NCBI GenBank assembly: GCA_030737835.1
Contig: CM060849.1
Coordinates: 992,001 to 1,056,000, forward strand
Direction: 5' to 3'
Origin: Acorus gramineus
Lineage: Eukaryota; Streptophyta; Magnoliopsida; Acorales; Acoraceae
Length of the DNA: 64,000 nucleotides
Below the pieces are notes generated by a model that did no database searches, was not told the origin of the DNA, and saw nothing but the letters and a program-made list of their open reading frames with translations. The position numbers and the translations under genes are program-made. Positions 23,086-33,969 of the stretch are shown here, piece by piece (positions within the stretch are counted from its first letter, which is position 1; every line of letters begins with the position of its first letter).

Positions 23086-23694
23086 TACCTGTCGAGTATA
23101 CTCTGGGTAAGTTATGCCTAACGCTTGAGGTATCGTAGTGTATCTCTACCTCATAGCGGATGGACTATATATTGTGTTGTGTCTTGCAGACCTCGTAGAC
23201 CAGACGTGCGACGATCCAAGTATCTATGAGTGGTTCGATCCAACCCTTCGGGAAGCGCTTGATGCACGTAGTCGTGCATCGCGCATCCATGGGGCATCTT
23301 GGCACCCCTAATATATTAGATATTGCATGCTAGGACTGTATAGCTTGTATATTGTATTTTTATTCATGCATGAATGATCATGTTTGCATGCGCCCTGCTT
23401 GTATGGGCATTTATCTTGTGTATTTATATGGATATATACAATATGGCATGCCTTAGGTAGTCTTTGGTTGTAAAACTACCCCCCCCCATTTTCTAGTAAT
23501 ACCTAGCTTGATTAAGCTTTGGTTAATATTTGGGTACATGCCTAATATTCCCTTGTCATAAGATGTGAGGGTGTGGTATAGTTGTTGCGCCCATATTGTT
23601 GGGGCAAGGTTATGACCAGCTTCTTGAGATGATGAGGCTTACTCTCCCTCTCGCCCTCCATCTTTACGCGAACTGAGTAAGTAGATGTGGTTCC
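23086..23694 (+). mobile_element. LTR H2 fragment (Tekay family B)
   Basis: From about 23160 the sequence returns to the acceptor-like TGTCTTGCAG block (AG at 23188-23189), the palindrome ATGCACGTAGTCGTGCAT near 23262, and the part ending GTAGATGTGGTTCC. It is therefore a second partial LTR in the same orientation, cut on its left by the junction with H1 and on its right by the family C copy. Confidence 0.75.
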
Positions 23695-24438
23695 TTTAGA
23701 TACCCTAATTTTGACCGTCCAAAGAAAAGAAATTTACTTCAAGTAAATATTGGAAACAACCACTTTTGGACATCTAATAGAAAACTCTTTCAAAAACCGA
23801 AACCGAAAACCCTAAGTCCAACACTTAAAAAAATCTAAGAGCCTTGACAGGGGCCGCTACTTGAAAGTAGCCGTCCCATTCTAGGCGGCTAGTTCCAACT
23901 AGCTGCCCCCCTGATCGACCCTAAATCGCCTTCCTGGATGAGACATAAAGCAAGCATGATTGCGGCGGATTGTCCCTTCTAGCCGCCCCATTTCAGCCGG
24001 TTCATCTTTAATAACCGACCCAAGCCACCGCTTGTCAGAGATGGGACGTATGGCAGGTTATGATGGGGGCGGCTACCTGAGAGTAGCCGCCCCTCACTGG
24101 GCGGCTAAATACCATTAGCCGCCCCTCACCTGGACACCCCTCACCTTATTACCCATTTTTAATCTATTGTCCAGTGGACATTCCCATACCCCTTTTTTAC
24201 TATAAATAGGGGGGCAACCAATTCATATCAATATCAATCAATTCATTCCCAAGCAATCAATACCCATCAATAACCCCCCAACAACCCACATTCCCAATCA
24301 TCAAACCCTTCCCCACTTAAAAACCCTTGAGAGAGAAAGTGAGAGAGAAACCCATTTCCTACACAAATCCATTCTCTAAATCCACTCTCCAAAACCCAGG
24401 TTAAACCCAGTTTAAACCTCTGCCAAAACCAAACCCAA
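23695..24438 (+). mobile_element. Family C LTR, partial second copy
   Basis: This is the reverse complement of the solo LTR at 21406-22655, starting TTTAGATACCCTAATTTTG. About 744 bp remain; the right part is absent where TEK-3 begins. It carries TATAAATAGG at 24201-24210 and two near-perfect hairpins upstream of it. Divergence from the first copy is visible throughout, so it is an older member. Confidence 0.85.
24066..24124 (+). other. Twin GC-rich hairpins upstream of the family C TATA box
   Basis: Hairpin 1 (24066-24093) has 11-bp arms GGGGCGGCTAC/GTAGCCGCCCC. Hairpin 2 (24099-24124) has 10-bp arms GGGCGGCTAA/TTAGCCGCCC. They end about 75 bases before the TATA box. The solo copy has weaker versions at about 22215-22280. 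Confidence 0.7.
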
Positions 24439-27400
24439 CGTCATGCCCCAGGGCCGGCCGGCCGACCCCGGGACGCGGCAAGTGTATATATGATATCAGT
24501 AACAGGAGTTCAATAACATGCTCACACAACAACTAAAATGACAACAAAGACAACAAAAGCAGGGCTGACATGATATATACACCAATAGCGGAAGCTAAAA
24601 GACTGAATCTGTAATCCAAAACACATTACAGATTCGATACATAATCAACTGTCCTGTGAGAGCCAATATATACAAAGATATCCAAATAATACACAAATGC
24701 GTGCCCAAGCACGGAATAAATACATACAATCACAAGGGATGCTGATAGCCTCTGAAACTCGCGGGACGTGGCGCTACTCCGCTACTGATGAAATCCCTCG
24801 GGGAGCTCCTCCTCTGGATCCGACTCAGATGACTCTGGAGAAAAATATTATGCGAGAGGTGAGCCACACGCTCAGTGAACAGCACAACCCATGCATCACA
24901 GCTTATATTAACCACAACCAGATGTTATAATCCACAATCAACATTTTACAAGCCACAAAATGACAGGAACAATACAATCCAGTGGGTCGCTACCGCCAAC
25001 CCACTACACCCTCACCCTCACCCTCACCCCTCAATAGGTGACAAAGGATGTTGGGACTTCACAAACCAGTGGGTCGCTATCGCCAACCCACTGCACCCTC
25101 ACCCTCACCCTCACCCCTCAATAGGTGACATAGGATATTGGGACTTAGCAGGCTGATAATCATCCTTACACAACCCAGTGGGTCGCCACATCGCCGGCCC
25201 ACCACACCCTCACCCCTCAATATGGTGACATAGGATATTGGGACTGACTAGGCTGATGGTCACCCTTGGTCCACCGATAGTCTCTCCCCACTCTGTAGGC
25301 CGTTTGGCCACCCCCACATTCGGCACAGTCCGAGTCCAAGATCAGGAGGTGCCTACTGATGGGAGCCCCTGCATGGGACAGCCTTTCCAATGCCGGGGTA
25401 GTCTCTAAAGGATCCAACGAAGGGAACAGATCAGCCTATCCATCGCATATGATCCACTCGGATCCGCAGACAACACATCCTAACAACTCTGATGTCATGA
25501 ATTCTTCAGAATTCCCTCCAGGGCGCATAACCAAGATGCGGGGAAAACATGCATAGCAATAATTATTAACAAGGGATATCATATTAATTATTAACAAGGG
25601 TTATAATATTATTGGGACAAGAAACCTTGGGAGGGCAGCATGAGGTCCCGATACAGGACATCCCGACAACCAAACAAGGAACACGGAGTACCCTAACCCG
25701 GGTCTCAATGTTGACCTCGCAAGGCCCCTCCCTATAATATTATACAAGGCATGCTAACATTTAATTTAATAATCAAACTAATAGGACGCATGCATAGGCC
25801 GAGGCTTCCTAGCATGGGAACAGGGTGCATGGCTCTTACACATATCCTAAGGTGCAAGTCCCTAACATACAAGTCTAGGGTAGCATGCATACTACATTTT
25901 AATCATGATCGCATGGATTATACATTACAACAGTTAATATAAATCCATGGTGCCCCAGGGGAGGACGGTACACACCCAAGTGCGTACAACGCCTCCCTAC
26001 TGGGTTGGATTGTCCCACTCACCGGAATCTGGGTCGTCGCGCGACCGTCCGTCAAGATCTGCAAGACAGGGTAACCAACTAGGTGAGTAAAATCCACAAG
26101 AATATCACAAAATACACAAAAACACTCTAAAAATACCCAACACTCGAACAAGCGTACATACGGCCTGTATGCACGCGAGCCCGAGCACTCCGACTCACTC
26201 CTGAACCCTCGGCAACCACCCGCACGGCCACCCGCCCCGGATGCACCGCCGCACCTCCGCCCGCGCACCCAGGCGCACCGCCGGGCCCCTGCCCGCACGC
26301 CTGGACATGTAGTCGAGCCACCCGGGTGCACCGCGCGACCCCTGCGCCCCATCGCAGCAGCCCGCGCGCACCCCGCACGCCCCGCGCTGGCCCTCGCGCA
26401 CACCACACGCCCTACGCGCCCAGCGCCTCGCCCCGCGCGCACCTCCGCTGCCCTCACCTCGCTCCGCGCGCACCCCGCGCGCACCACCGGCTTGCACCAT
26501 CGCTCGACCAGCCCCGCACCGGTGCACCCGCGCGCACTGCGCCCCAGCGCAGCGCCCCGCACGCGCACCCGCTGCTCACCTCACCGCGCGCACGCCTGCG
26601 CCTCTACCCAGCACCCCGCACGCATGCCCCTGCACGGTGCTCAGCACCCAGCGCCCCAGCGCCCAGCGCCCAACACCCTCGCCCAGCACACCCAGCACCC
26701 AGCATCCGTGACCCAGCACCCAGCGCCCAGCGCCCAGCACCCGGGACCCTCACCCAGCACCCATGCGCAGGCTCGGCAACGCGCGCCCAGCGCGCCTGCC
26801 AGCCTGCCCGCGCTGCTTGCCCACGCTGCCTGCCTCCGCGCATCGCCGAGTGGCCCGAGTACCGCTCGCTTGCTGCCCGAGCACTGCCCGCCTACCCAGC
26901 GCGCCCAGCACGCCCCCTGCACCACCCGAGCGCACGCCCGTGTGCACGCCCGCGGGCGTGCCTCGCGCGCTCGGCCACCTGATGCGCTGCCTGCTGCGTC
27001 CGCTGCCATCCTCCCTGGGACAGACCACCCACCTGTCCGAGCACCTCTACCACCAACTCCCGGCCACCAATGGCCTCCGACCGCCTCCCAACCACCACCA
27101 ACAGCCACCCACAGCCGCCGACCACCACCCAACCTCAAAACCACCCTCCTAACAAGCATCTAAGCCAAAAAGAAGAGGAAGAAGAGCTTACCAAGGGAAG
27201 GAAGGGATGTTCGGTTGCTCTCCGCGCACCGAAACGCCTCTCCAAGGGTCTCCACCACCAAGACCCCTTCCCACCTCCGAAAAGGCTCAAATCTGAGGAG
27301 AAGAGAGGGCGGGAGAGAGGGCAAGACAAGCCGGAAATGGGATTTGAAACCACCGGGGTGTAGATCGGGACCGGATCTACACTTTCTATGTTTTAGGTTT

Positions 27401-27942
27401 TAAGTTTTGGGCACTCCAAGGGGCTCAAAAGCTTGAAAAAGAGAGAGGGGGAGAGAGAAAAAGCTTTTGGAGAAGACAATGAATAGTGCATGGCAACTTT
27501 TTGCTTTCTTAAATAAGTGAAACCCCACTTGAATTAGGCTAATCAAGATTAATTAGGGTTTAAGCTAGCTTAGGGAGGCTTAAGTGTGGTTTGACCCTAG
27601 TCAACCCAACCACACTAAAATCCAAAATCATTTGACCAAGTCAAGGGTCCACATTGACCAAGTCAAAGTCTCCCAATGACTTCTCGCTCGGTCAAAACCC
27701 GGATACGCCCCGGAACTGTGAAATTCTGAAACGTTACCGGAATTCGACGAAATTTTTGTGAGCGGCTTGGAATGGCACCAAGACACATAATATGCAGTCA
27801 TATTTTCAATCGGAGCCCTCAACCTCAGGGCGATAGCTAACAGCCCGAAATTTTAGCGGTTCCGACCGAAAAATGAAAAAAAAAAAAACTGCCAGAATGG
27901 TCCAACGGTTACCAGAAGGTTAAAAGTGACACATATATAACA
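24439..27942 (-). repeat. TEK-3 3' LTR (subfamily A2)
   Basis: A 3504-bp LTR. It contains three tandem units of about 90-110 bp at 24981-25245, each with CCCTCACCCTCACCC tracts; the hairpin at 24860-24874; a 120-bp dispersed repeat at 25611-25732; the 36-nt block at 26023-26058; and a GC-rich section at 26200-27110. The outer end is ACATATATAACA at 27942. Confidence 0.92.
25611..25732. repeat. 120-bp dispersed repeat, copy 2, with 9-bp duplication
   Basis: A 122-bp insertion lies in the LTR between two copies of TATAATATT (25602-25610 and 25733-25741). Family A LTRs without it (42680-42700) show one TATAATATT. It resembles a miniature DNA transposon: no coding capacity, weak GGGA/TCCC ends. 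The 9-bp duplication would suit Mutator-like transposons, but the ends are too short to prove this. Confidence 0.75.
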
Positions 27943-27958
27943 TTCTTCCCCCCTTAGG
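27943..27958 (-). promoter_or_regulatory. TEK-3 polypurine tract
   Basis: The minus strand reads CCTAAGGGGGGAAGAA next to the 3' LTR. Confidence 0.88.
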
Positions 27959-28039
27959 AAATTTTGTCCTCAAAATAATGCAAAAACATCTAGGAAGGGA
28001 AGAGATGCGGATACGCGTCACACAAGGCATCCTCGAACT

Positions 28040-28600
28040 CTCAAGGGCCTCGGCACCGGAACGGTGCAGCCATCGCACCTTGACCAACGGGACGGTCTTG
28101 GTGCGGAGCCCTTTCTTGCGGCGGTCCATGATCATCAATCGGCTGCTCGACGAAAGACGAGTCCGGCTCGAAGACGAGCGGCTCGAACGGGATGACGTGA
28201 ACAGGATCGTGGACGCAGCCCGCACCCAACCGCGATGCCTCGGAGCACACTGCGAACCCACCCCTCCAAGATGGAAGGGTAAGAACTAGCGCTGAGGTGA
28301 GCCTTCGCTTAAACTCCAGGAAGCTCTCCTCGCAAGACGGGGACCGTTTGAACCAGACATCGTTCCAAACGAGGCGGTTAGGAGGTACAGCTATCCTCGA
28401 GAAACCCTCGACAGACCTCCCGCAATAACCCGCCAAGCCCAGGAAGCTCCAAATCCTTGCAGGGTTCGACGGTCGACGCCAATTTGACACGGCGAGCAAC
28501 TTGACCGGGTCCACAGATATGCCCTTGCAGGAAATCAAGTGGCCCCGAAAACCATCCGCTCCAATCAAAACTCACACTTAATCCACCATCAGCTGATGCT
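28040..28600 (-). pseudogene. TEK-3 chromodomain, RNase H and reverse transcriptase remnants
   Basis: The minus strand near 28040-28215 matches the C-terminal chromodomain region of TEK-4 (KTVPLVKVRWLHRSG, DPVHVIPFEPLVFEPD). Sequence at 28240-28600 matches the RNase H / reverse transcriptase junction ([26 protein letters not shown]). Integrase is not present between them. It is a small pol remnant and a fossil. Confidence 0.82.
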
Positions 28601-28617
28601 TCCAGAGTATTCCTTGA

Positions 28618-28735
28618 CTGGGAAAAGAACCTCGGGAGAGCAACATGAGGTCCCGACATAGGATACCCCGTCAACCAAACAAGGAACACGGAGTACCCTA
28701 GCCCGGGTCTCAACGCTGACCTCACACGGCCCCTT
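28618..28735. repeat. 120-bp dispersed repeat, copy 4
   Basis: It lies between pol and LTR-derived parts of TEK-3. It has the same flank (CCTTGACTGGG) as the copy at 16331 in TEK-2, so both internal regions share ancestry here. Confidence 0.75.
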
Positions 28736-28784
28736 AAACCAGAAAAGGAACATTAGAAGAAGACATCACTCTTAAGGAACGCCA

Positions 28785-29330
28785 CCAACCGCACTGGATC
28801 ATCTACATCTAGATAATCTCCCACCGATATCCTTCAACCTCCATCTCAAGACAGGACCCAACCTCCTTGGGAACGGTCGAACAACAATTGGGTCACGAGA
28901 CGACGCGTCTTCGCCTCATCCACACCCTCACTCCCAAAAGGAGACATATTGGGACTTTGGGAGAGACTTAGACTGCTCTTCACCCCTGGTCCACCGGTAG
29001 CCTCTCCTCCACACCGTGGGTCACCTGGTTCGCTCCCACAATTCAGCACAGTCCGAATCCAAATCAGGAGGTGCCTACTGATGGGAGCCCTCTGTCAGGA
29101 AGGCCTGTCTAACGCTGAGGAGTTCCTACATCGGATCCAATCGAAGGGGGAGAACGATTCCACGCTCGCGACATCATTCATTGATCTTCTTCCGGGTAGA
29201 CTCTACCTAGTATACTCCCATGATCAGTACCCCTCCAACTGCATCGGTGGTACCTACGGATGGGAACCTTCTGCCAGGACAGCTACAACCCGGCCTCCTC
29301 AACTTGAACAACCACTCTCGATACCCGCTC
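28785..29330 (-). mobile_element. LTR-derived segment inside TEK-3 internal region
   Basis: About 545 bp closely match, on the minus strand, the part of the LTR seen at about 37200-37600 in the solo LTR 34565-38261. Shared runs include GGGAACGGTCGAACAAC and GACGCGTCTTCGCCTCATCC. The LTRs of TEK-3 itself are of another subfamily, so this is a chimera. It sits between the pol remnant and gag. Confidence 0.82.
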
Positions 29331-29404
29331 ATCGAGACATCACACACATGCTTAACAGCAACCAACACACATATATATATATAGGGAACTGGGAAAACAA
29401 AACA

Positions 29405-30724
29405 TTACCTCGGACCATGATACCCGAAACGTGGGCCTCCTCGGTCGAAAGAGCTGCAACTCTGCCCTGAACAAACTGCGGTTGAGGAGCAGGGGCACGC
29501 CTCGCCGGCTGCATTGGCTGCCTCCACTGATCGATACGGCCACCCTGTGGCTGCTGTTGCTGCTGACGCTGAGGCTGCACAAGGGGTCGGCCGGCACTGA
29601 CAGTGATAACAGCGCCGCGTCTCTGGTCGCCAAGACTGGATTGGCACTGCCGCAATGGGTGCTGGATCCCACACTGGCACCACATCTGCTGGAGGAGAGG
29701 CAGCCGCTAACTGATCAAAGCGGGGCCTCTTCTCCGTGCGCTGTCCTTGGTCCTGGCTCCTGGGAGGACCCTGATCTGCAGATGGGGTCGGAACCCTCAC
29801 GAGGATCCCGAGGTCTCGCTCGACTGTCTTCGCCCGAGACACCAAGTCTGAGAACCTCGAGAAAGCCTGGGAGGAGACATGCACCCGAATGGCGCTGCAG
29901 AGGCCAAGCTCGAAACGACGGCACCGCGCCTCTTCGTCCATCACCAAGGCTGGAGCGAATCTGGATAGCCTCGTGAAGCGCGTGGAGTAATCGGCGACAG
30001 ACATAGAGCCCTGCGTCAACCGCTCAAACTCCTGCATCACGATCTGCCGCGCCGAGAACGGGAAGTACTCCTCCAGGAAATACCTCCGGAATCCTGCCCA
30101 TAGAAGCTGCTCCACTCCCTCGGGGATGTCCACCACTCGGGTAGCCCACCAGTCGGCAGCGCTACCCTTCAGCATGAAGGTGGCCAGGGAGACTCGCTGG
30201 CGATCGGTGCAAAGCATGGTCGAGAAGATCACCTCCACCTCCATCAACCATCGCTCTGGGGCAAGGGGATCCGCCGACTGGCCATAGAACTCGGGAGGAT
30301 GGAGCCTTAGAAAGGCTGCGAGGCCACTCTGCTGCACCCGCGCTGCAGCCTCTAGCCCCACCTCCCTCGCCAGGGGATCCTGAACTCTCACCGCTGGAAT
30401 CGCCACGGGGATTGGGGGTACTTCGGGTACCGCAGGCGGATCTGCCACCAAGGGGACCGGTGGAACTGCATCACGGGCCGCCCTCAGCTCCTGGATCTCC
30501 CGCGCCTGCTCCACCAACACTCTGGTCTGGGCCTCTAGTGCCTTGGTCTGAGTCTCCACCAAATCCGCTATCCGAGCGAACGCACGTTCCCATGCGGGAG
30601 GCTCCTGCGCCGATCCTGGCCTCACAGCCATGGACTCTCCAGTAGCATCCTCGCCTCTAGTAGGTCCGGAAACCTCCAAAGGTCGAGAGGGACCATGTCC
30701 GCGCCGTCCTCTGCGAGGAGGCAT
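29405..30724 (-). CDS. TEK-3 gag, largely open
   Basis: An open frame of about 440 codons begins MPPRRGRRGHGPSRP. Domains: a basic, Pro-rich N-terminus; a coiled region with LVETQTKALEAQTRVLVEQA at about residues 50-75; the Ty3/gypsy capsid core with LHPPEFYGQSADPLAPERWL and LKGSAADWWATR at about 140-200; and a basic tail leading to the knuckle region. Gag assembles the particle and packages RNA. The start is the conserved one that follows the primer-binding site by about 100 bases. It is a retroelement fossil whose gag still looks mostly whole; its C-terminal side is degraded. Confidence 0.75.
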   Translation of the reverse strand: MPPRRGRRGHGPSRPLEVSGPTRGEDATGESMAVRPGSAQEPPAWERAFARIADLVETQTKALEAQTRVLVEQAREIQELRAARDAVPPVPLVADPPAVPEVPPIPVAIPAVRVQDPLAREVGLEAAARVQQSGLAAFLRLHPPEFYGQSADPLAPERWLMEVEVIFSTMLCTDRQRVSLATFMLKGSAADWWATRVVDIPEGVEQLLWAGFRRYFLEEYFPFSARQIVMQEFERLTQGSMSVADYSTRFTRLSRFAPALVMDEEARCRRFELGLCSAIRVHVSSQAFSRFSDLVSRAKTVERDLGILVRVPTPSADQGPPRSQDQGQRTEKRPRFDQLAAASPPADVVPVWDPAPIAAVPIQSWRPETRRCYHCQCRPTPCAASASAATAATGWPYRSVEAANAAGEACPCSSTAVCSGQSCSSFDRGGPRFGYHGPR

Positions 30725-30825
30725 ATCAGCAACCTAAGAAAACCAGACACTAGGATCAGAATACTCATATAGAAATCCTAGGACTCATCTCTATGAAAAG
30801 AAGACCATTGGCTCTGACAGGACCA

Positions 30826-30838
30826 GGCTCTGATACCA
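30826..30838 (-). promoter_or_regulatory. TEK-3 primer-binding site
   Basis: The minus strand reads TGGTATCAGAGCC, five bases from the LTR edge at 30844. Confidence 0.93.
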
Positions 30839-30843
30839 ACTTT

Positions 30844-32655
30844 TGTCACGCCCCAGGGCGGCCGTCCCCGGGCGCGGCAAGTGTATATATGATATCAGTA
30901 ACAGGAGTTCAAGAACATGCTCACACAACAGCTAAAATGATAACACAGACAACAAAAGCAGGGCTGACATAATATATACACCAAAAGCGGAAGCTAAAAG
31001 ACTGAATCTGTAATCCAAAACATATTACAGATTCGATACATAATCAACTGTCCTGTGAGAGCCAATATATACAAAGATATCCAATAATACACAGATGCGT
31101 GCCCAAGCACGGAATAAATACATACAATCACAAGGGATGCTGATAGCCTCTGAAAACTCGCGGGACGTGGCGCTACTCCGCTACTGATGAAATCCCTCGG
31201 GGAGCTCCTCCTCTGGATCCGACTCAGATGACTCTGGAGAAAAATATTATGCGAGGGGTGAGCCACACGCTCAGTGAACAGCACAACCCATGCATCACAG
31301 CTTATATTAACCACAACCAGATGCTATAATCCACAATCATCATTTTACAAGCCACAAAATGACAGGAACAATACAATCCAGTGGGTCGCTACCGCCAACC
31401 CACTACACCCTCACCCTCACCCCTCAATAGGTGACAAAGGATGTTGGGACTTCACAAACCAGTGGGTCGCTATCGCCAACCCACTGCACCCTCACCCTCA
31501 CCCTCACCCCTCAATAGGTGACATAGGATATTGGGACTTAGCAGGCTGATAATCATCCTTACACAACCCAGTGGGTCGCCACATCGCCGGCCCACCACAC
31601 CCTCACCCTCACCCCTCAATATGGTGACATAGGATATTGGGACTGACTAGGCTGATGGTCGCCCTTGGTCCACCGATAGTCTCTCCCCACTCCGTAGGCC
31701 GTTTGGCCACCCCCACATTCGGCACAGTCCGAGTCCAAGATCAGGAGGTGCCTACTGATGGGAGCCCCTGCACGGGACAGCCTTTCCAACGCCGGGGTAG
31801 TCTCTAAAGGATCCAACGAAGGGAACAGATCAGCCTATCCATCGCATATGATCCACTCGGATCCGTAGACAACACATCCTAACAACTCTGATGTCATGAA
31901 TTCTTCAGAATTCCCTCCAGGGCGCATAACCAAGATGCGGGGAAAACATGCATAGCAATAATTATTAACAAGGGATAACATATTAATTATTAACAAGGGT
32001 TATAATATTATTGGGACAAGAAACCTTGGGAGGGCAGCATGAGGTCCCGATACAGGACATCCCGACAACCAAACAAGGAACACGGAGTACCCTAACCCGG
32101 GTCTCAATGTTGACCTCGCAAGGCCCCTCCCTATAATATTATACAAGGCATGCTAACATTTAATTTAATAATCAAACTAATAGGACGCATGCATAGGCCG
32201 AGGCTTCCTAACATGGGAAACAGGGTGCATGGCTCTTACACATATCCTAAGGGTGCAAGTCCCTAACATACAAGTCTAGGGTAGCATGCACACTACATTT
32301 CTATCATGATCGCATGGATTACACATTACAACAGTTAATATAAATCCATGGTGCGTGCGTATAACGCCTCCCTACTGGGTTGGATTGTCCCACTCACCGG
32401 TATCTGGGTCGTCGCGCGACCGTCCGTCAAGATCTGCAAGACAGGGTAACCAACTAGGTAAGTAAAATACACAAGAATATCACAAAATACACAAAAACAC
32501 TCTAAAAATACCCAACACTCGGACAAGCGTACATACGGCCTGTACGCACGCGAGCCCGAGCACTCCGACTCACTCCCGAACCCTCGACAACCACCCGCAC
32601 GGCCACCCGCCCCGGATGCACCGCCGCGCCTCAGCCCGCACACCCAGCCCGCACA
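30844..32655 (-). repeat. TEK-3 5' LTR (outer part absent)
   Basis: It matches 24439 to about 26270, including the triple unit (from 31380) and the 120-bp repeat (32010-32131). Homology stops near 32655, where AT-rich DNA begins. The boundary is approximate. Confidence 0.88.
32010..32131. repeat. 120-bp dispersed repeat, copy 3
   Basis: This is the same insertion as at 25611, in the other LTR of TEK-3, with TATAATATT at 32001-32009 and 32132-32140. It was copied with the LTR and is not an independent event. Confidence 0.8.
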
Positions 32656-32835
32656 CCCAATATAATTCCAGATAGCTCAAAACTAATATTATATGAAAGT
32701 TAACTTAAAAATGAAGGTTTCATATGCTTACCTCAAATCATAAACATATATCTAAGGTGCATAAAAAAAATTAAACTTAATGCATGGCATATTAAAGATC
32801 ATAAGCACAATTTAGCGTAAACTCTTATCATATGC

Positions 32836-32837
<2 letters not shown>

Positions 32838-32871
<34 letters not shown>
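32838..32871. repeat. (ATA)n microsatellite
   Basis: About eleven uninterrupted ATA units. Confidence 0.95.
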
Positions 32872-33434
32872 GAACAATTGTTTCCTCCTCAGACACTTGA
32901 TTATATATGTTTGCCATTTTAATTGAATTTCTTGAGCAATAATTATTCAATAATGATTTTTAGACCTCAAGTTTTAGGTCCCATCACAAGCCCCATTATG
33001 TGGCATTTGTGCAATTTCTGTTATACCCCTACATGGTAATTTGTCTTGTTTTTAGGTAAGTGATCCCCTCAAATCGAGGAGACGATTAAAATTTTCATTT
33101 TCTCTTCATTTGTAACCATGTTCACATTGAATCTCTCTTTTTTTTTTTAATCTGTTGAATTGGATCGTGTATTCCAATTTTTTATTCCACCATTTTGAAT
33201 CATTTAATGTTGCGAAAACATGAAATATCATATTGAATTTTTTTGTTTGAAGGATTATCATCCACTGTTTTTGTTCATCTTCTATTTTTGTATTCGATCG
33301 ATACAAGTGATTTGATTATCAATGTCTGTCGATTCAGATTTGAACTATGTTTTCTTTATATTTTATTTACTCGGTTAATCATCACAGTGATTTACAATTT
33401 TATTTTTGTTGAATCTGGTTTTTAATATTGAAGA

Positions 33435-33965
33435 GTGTTTTAAAAATTCAGTTACACTTTCAAATGTTACTGAATTTTATATGCATTATTGTTTTCAGTG
33501 TGATTTTAAACAGTATTTGTTTTTTTTAAGTCATATTTATTGTTTTTGAAAATGTATTTGAACATTATATGCATTATATGTTTAAATTTTTTTGGCCTAT
33601 TATATTATATGCAGATTATGTTTTCATTGAAGTTTTAAAATTTAGTTTTATTTTCAAATGTATCTGAATTTTATATGCATTATACTGTGTTTTTAGTGTG
33701 ATTTTGAATAGTATTTGTTTGTTGTTTTGAAAGTCAGTTATATTTGTTTGATTTAATTTTATGAAAATATATCTGAACACTATATGTATTATATTTTTTG
33801 AAAATTTTTTGTGTCTTTATGCAGTTTGTGTTTTTCATTAAAGTTTTAAAATTCAGTTACATTTTTAAATGTATCTAAATTTTATAAGCATTATACTCTT
33901 TGTTTTTAGCGTGTTTTTTAACAGTTTTGTCTGTCTTGTTTTAGCATGTTTTTTAACAGTATTTG
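33435..33965. repeat. Degenerate tandem repeat, period about 200 bp
   Basis: About two and a half units start near 33435, 33632 and 33842, each opening with GTTTTAAAA(A)TTCAGTT-like sequence followed by TTTTATATGCATTAT and TTTAGTGTGATTTT. Units differ by many substitutions. Confidence 0.75.
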
Positions 33966-33969
33966 TTTG

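Larger units (their letters stand above)
24439..32655 (-). mobile_element. TEK-3, chimeric Tekay-type element
   Basis: A minus-strand element with 3' LTR 24439-27942, internal region 27943-30843 and 5' LTR 30844 to about 32655. The left edge meets family C sequence. The right LTR lacks its outer half, so no target duplication can be shown. In a stretch of about 245 bases compared by hand the LTRs differ at 2 bases and 2 small indels, which makes it the youngest-looking element here. The internal region carries gag, an LTR-derived segment and small pol remnants only, so it could not have moved on its own. Confidence 0.9.
32656..33969. other. AT-rich spacer without recognisable gene
   Basis: About 1.3 kb is unlike the LTRs around it: strongly AT-rich, with a trinucleotide repeat (32838-32871) and a degenerate tandem array (33435-33965). 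Short open frames on both strands lack any recognisable motif. It may be the original genomic target or another old repeat. Nothing here supports a gene. Confidence 0.7.

Noticed and set aside
24981-25245. Regularly spaced repeats that might suggest a CRISPR-like array
   Set aside because: Three tandem LTR units with no unique spacers, in a plant nuclear context and present in both LTRs.
26326-27163. Pro/Ala/His-rich overlapping open frames
   Set aside because: Same cause: GC-rich LTR sequence of TEK-3, with open frames on both strands.
33000-33425. Possible host exon/intron with TTTTTAGGTAAG near 33050
   Set aside because: No open frame with codon bias or recognisable protein. The surrounding DNA is AT-rich and repetitive.
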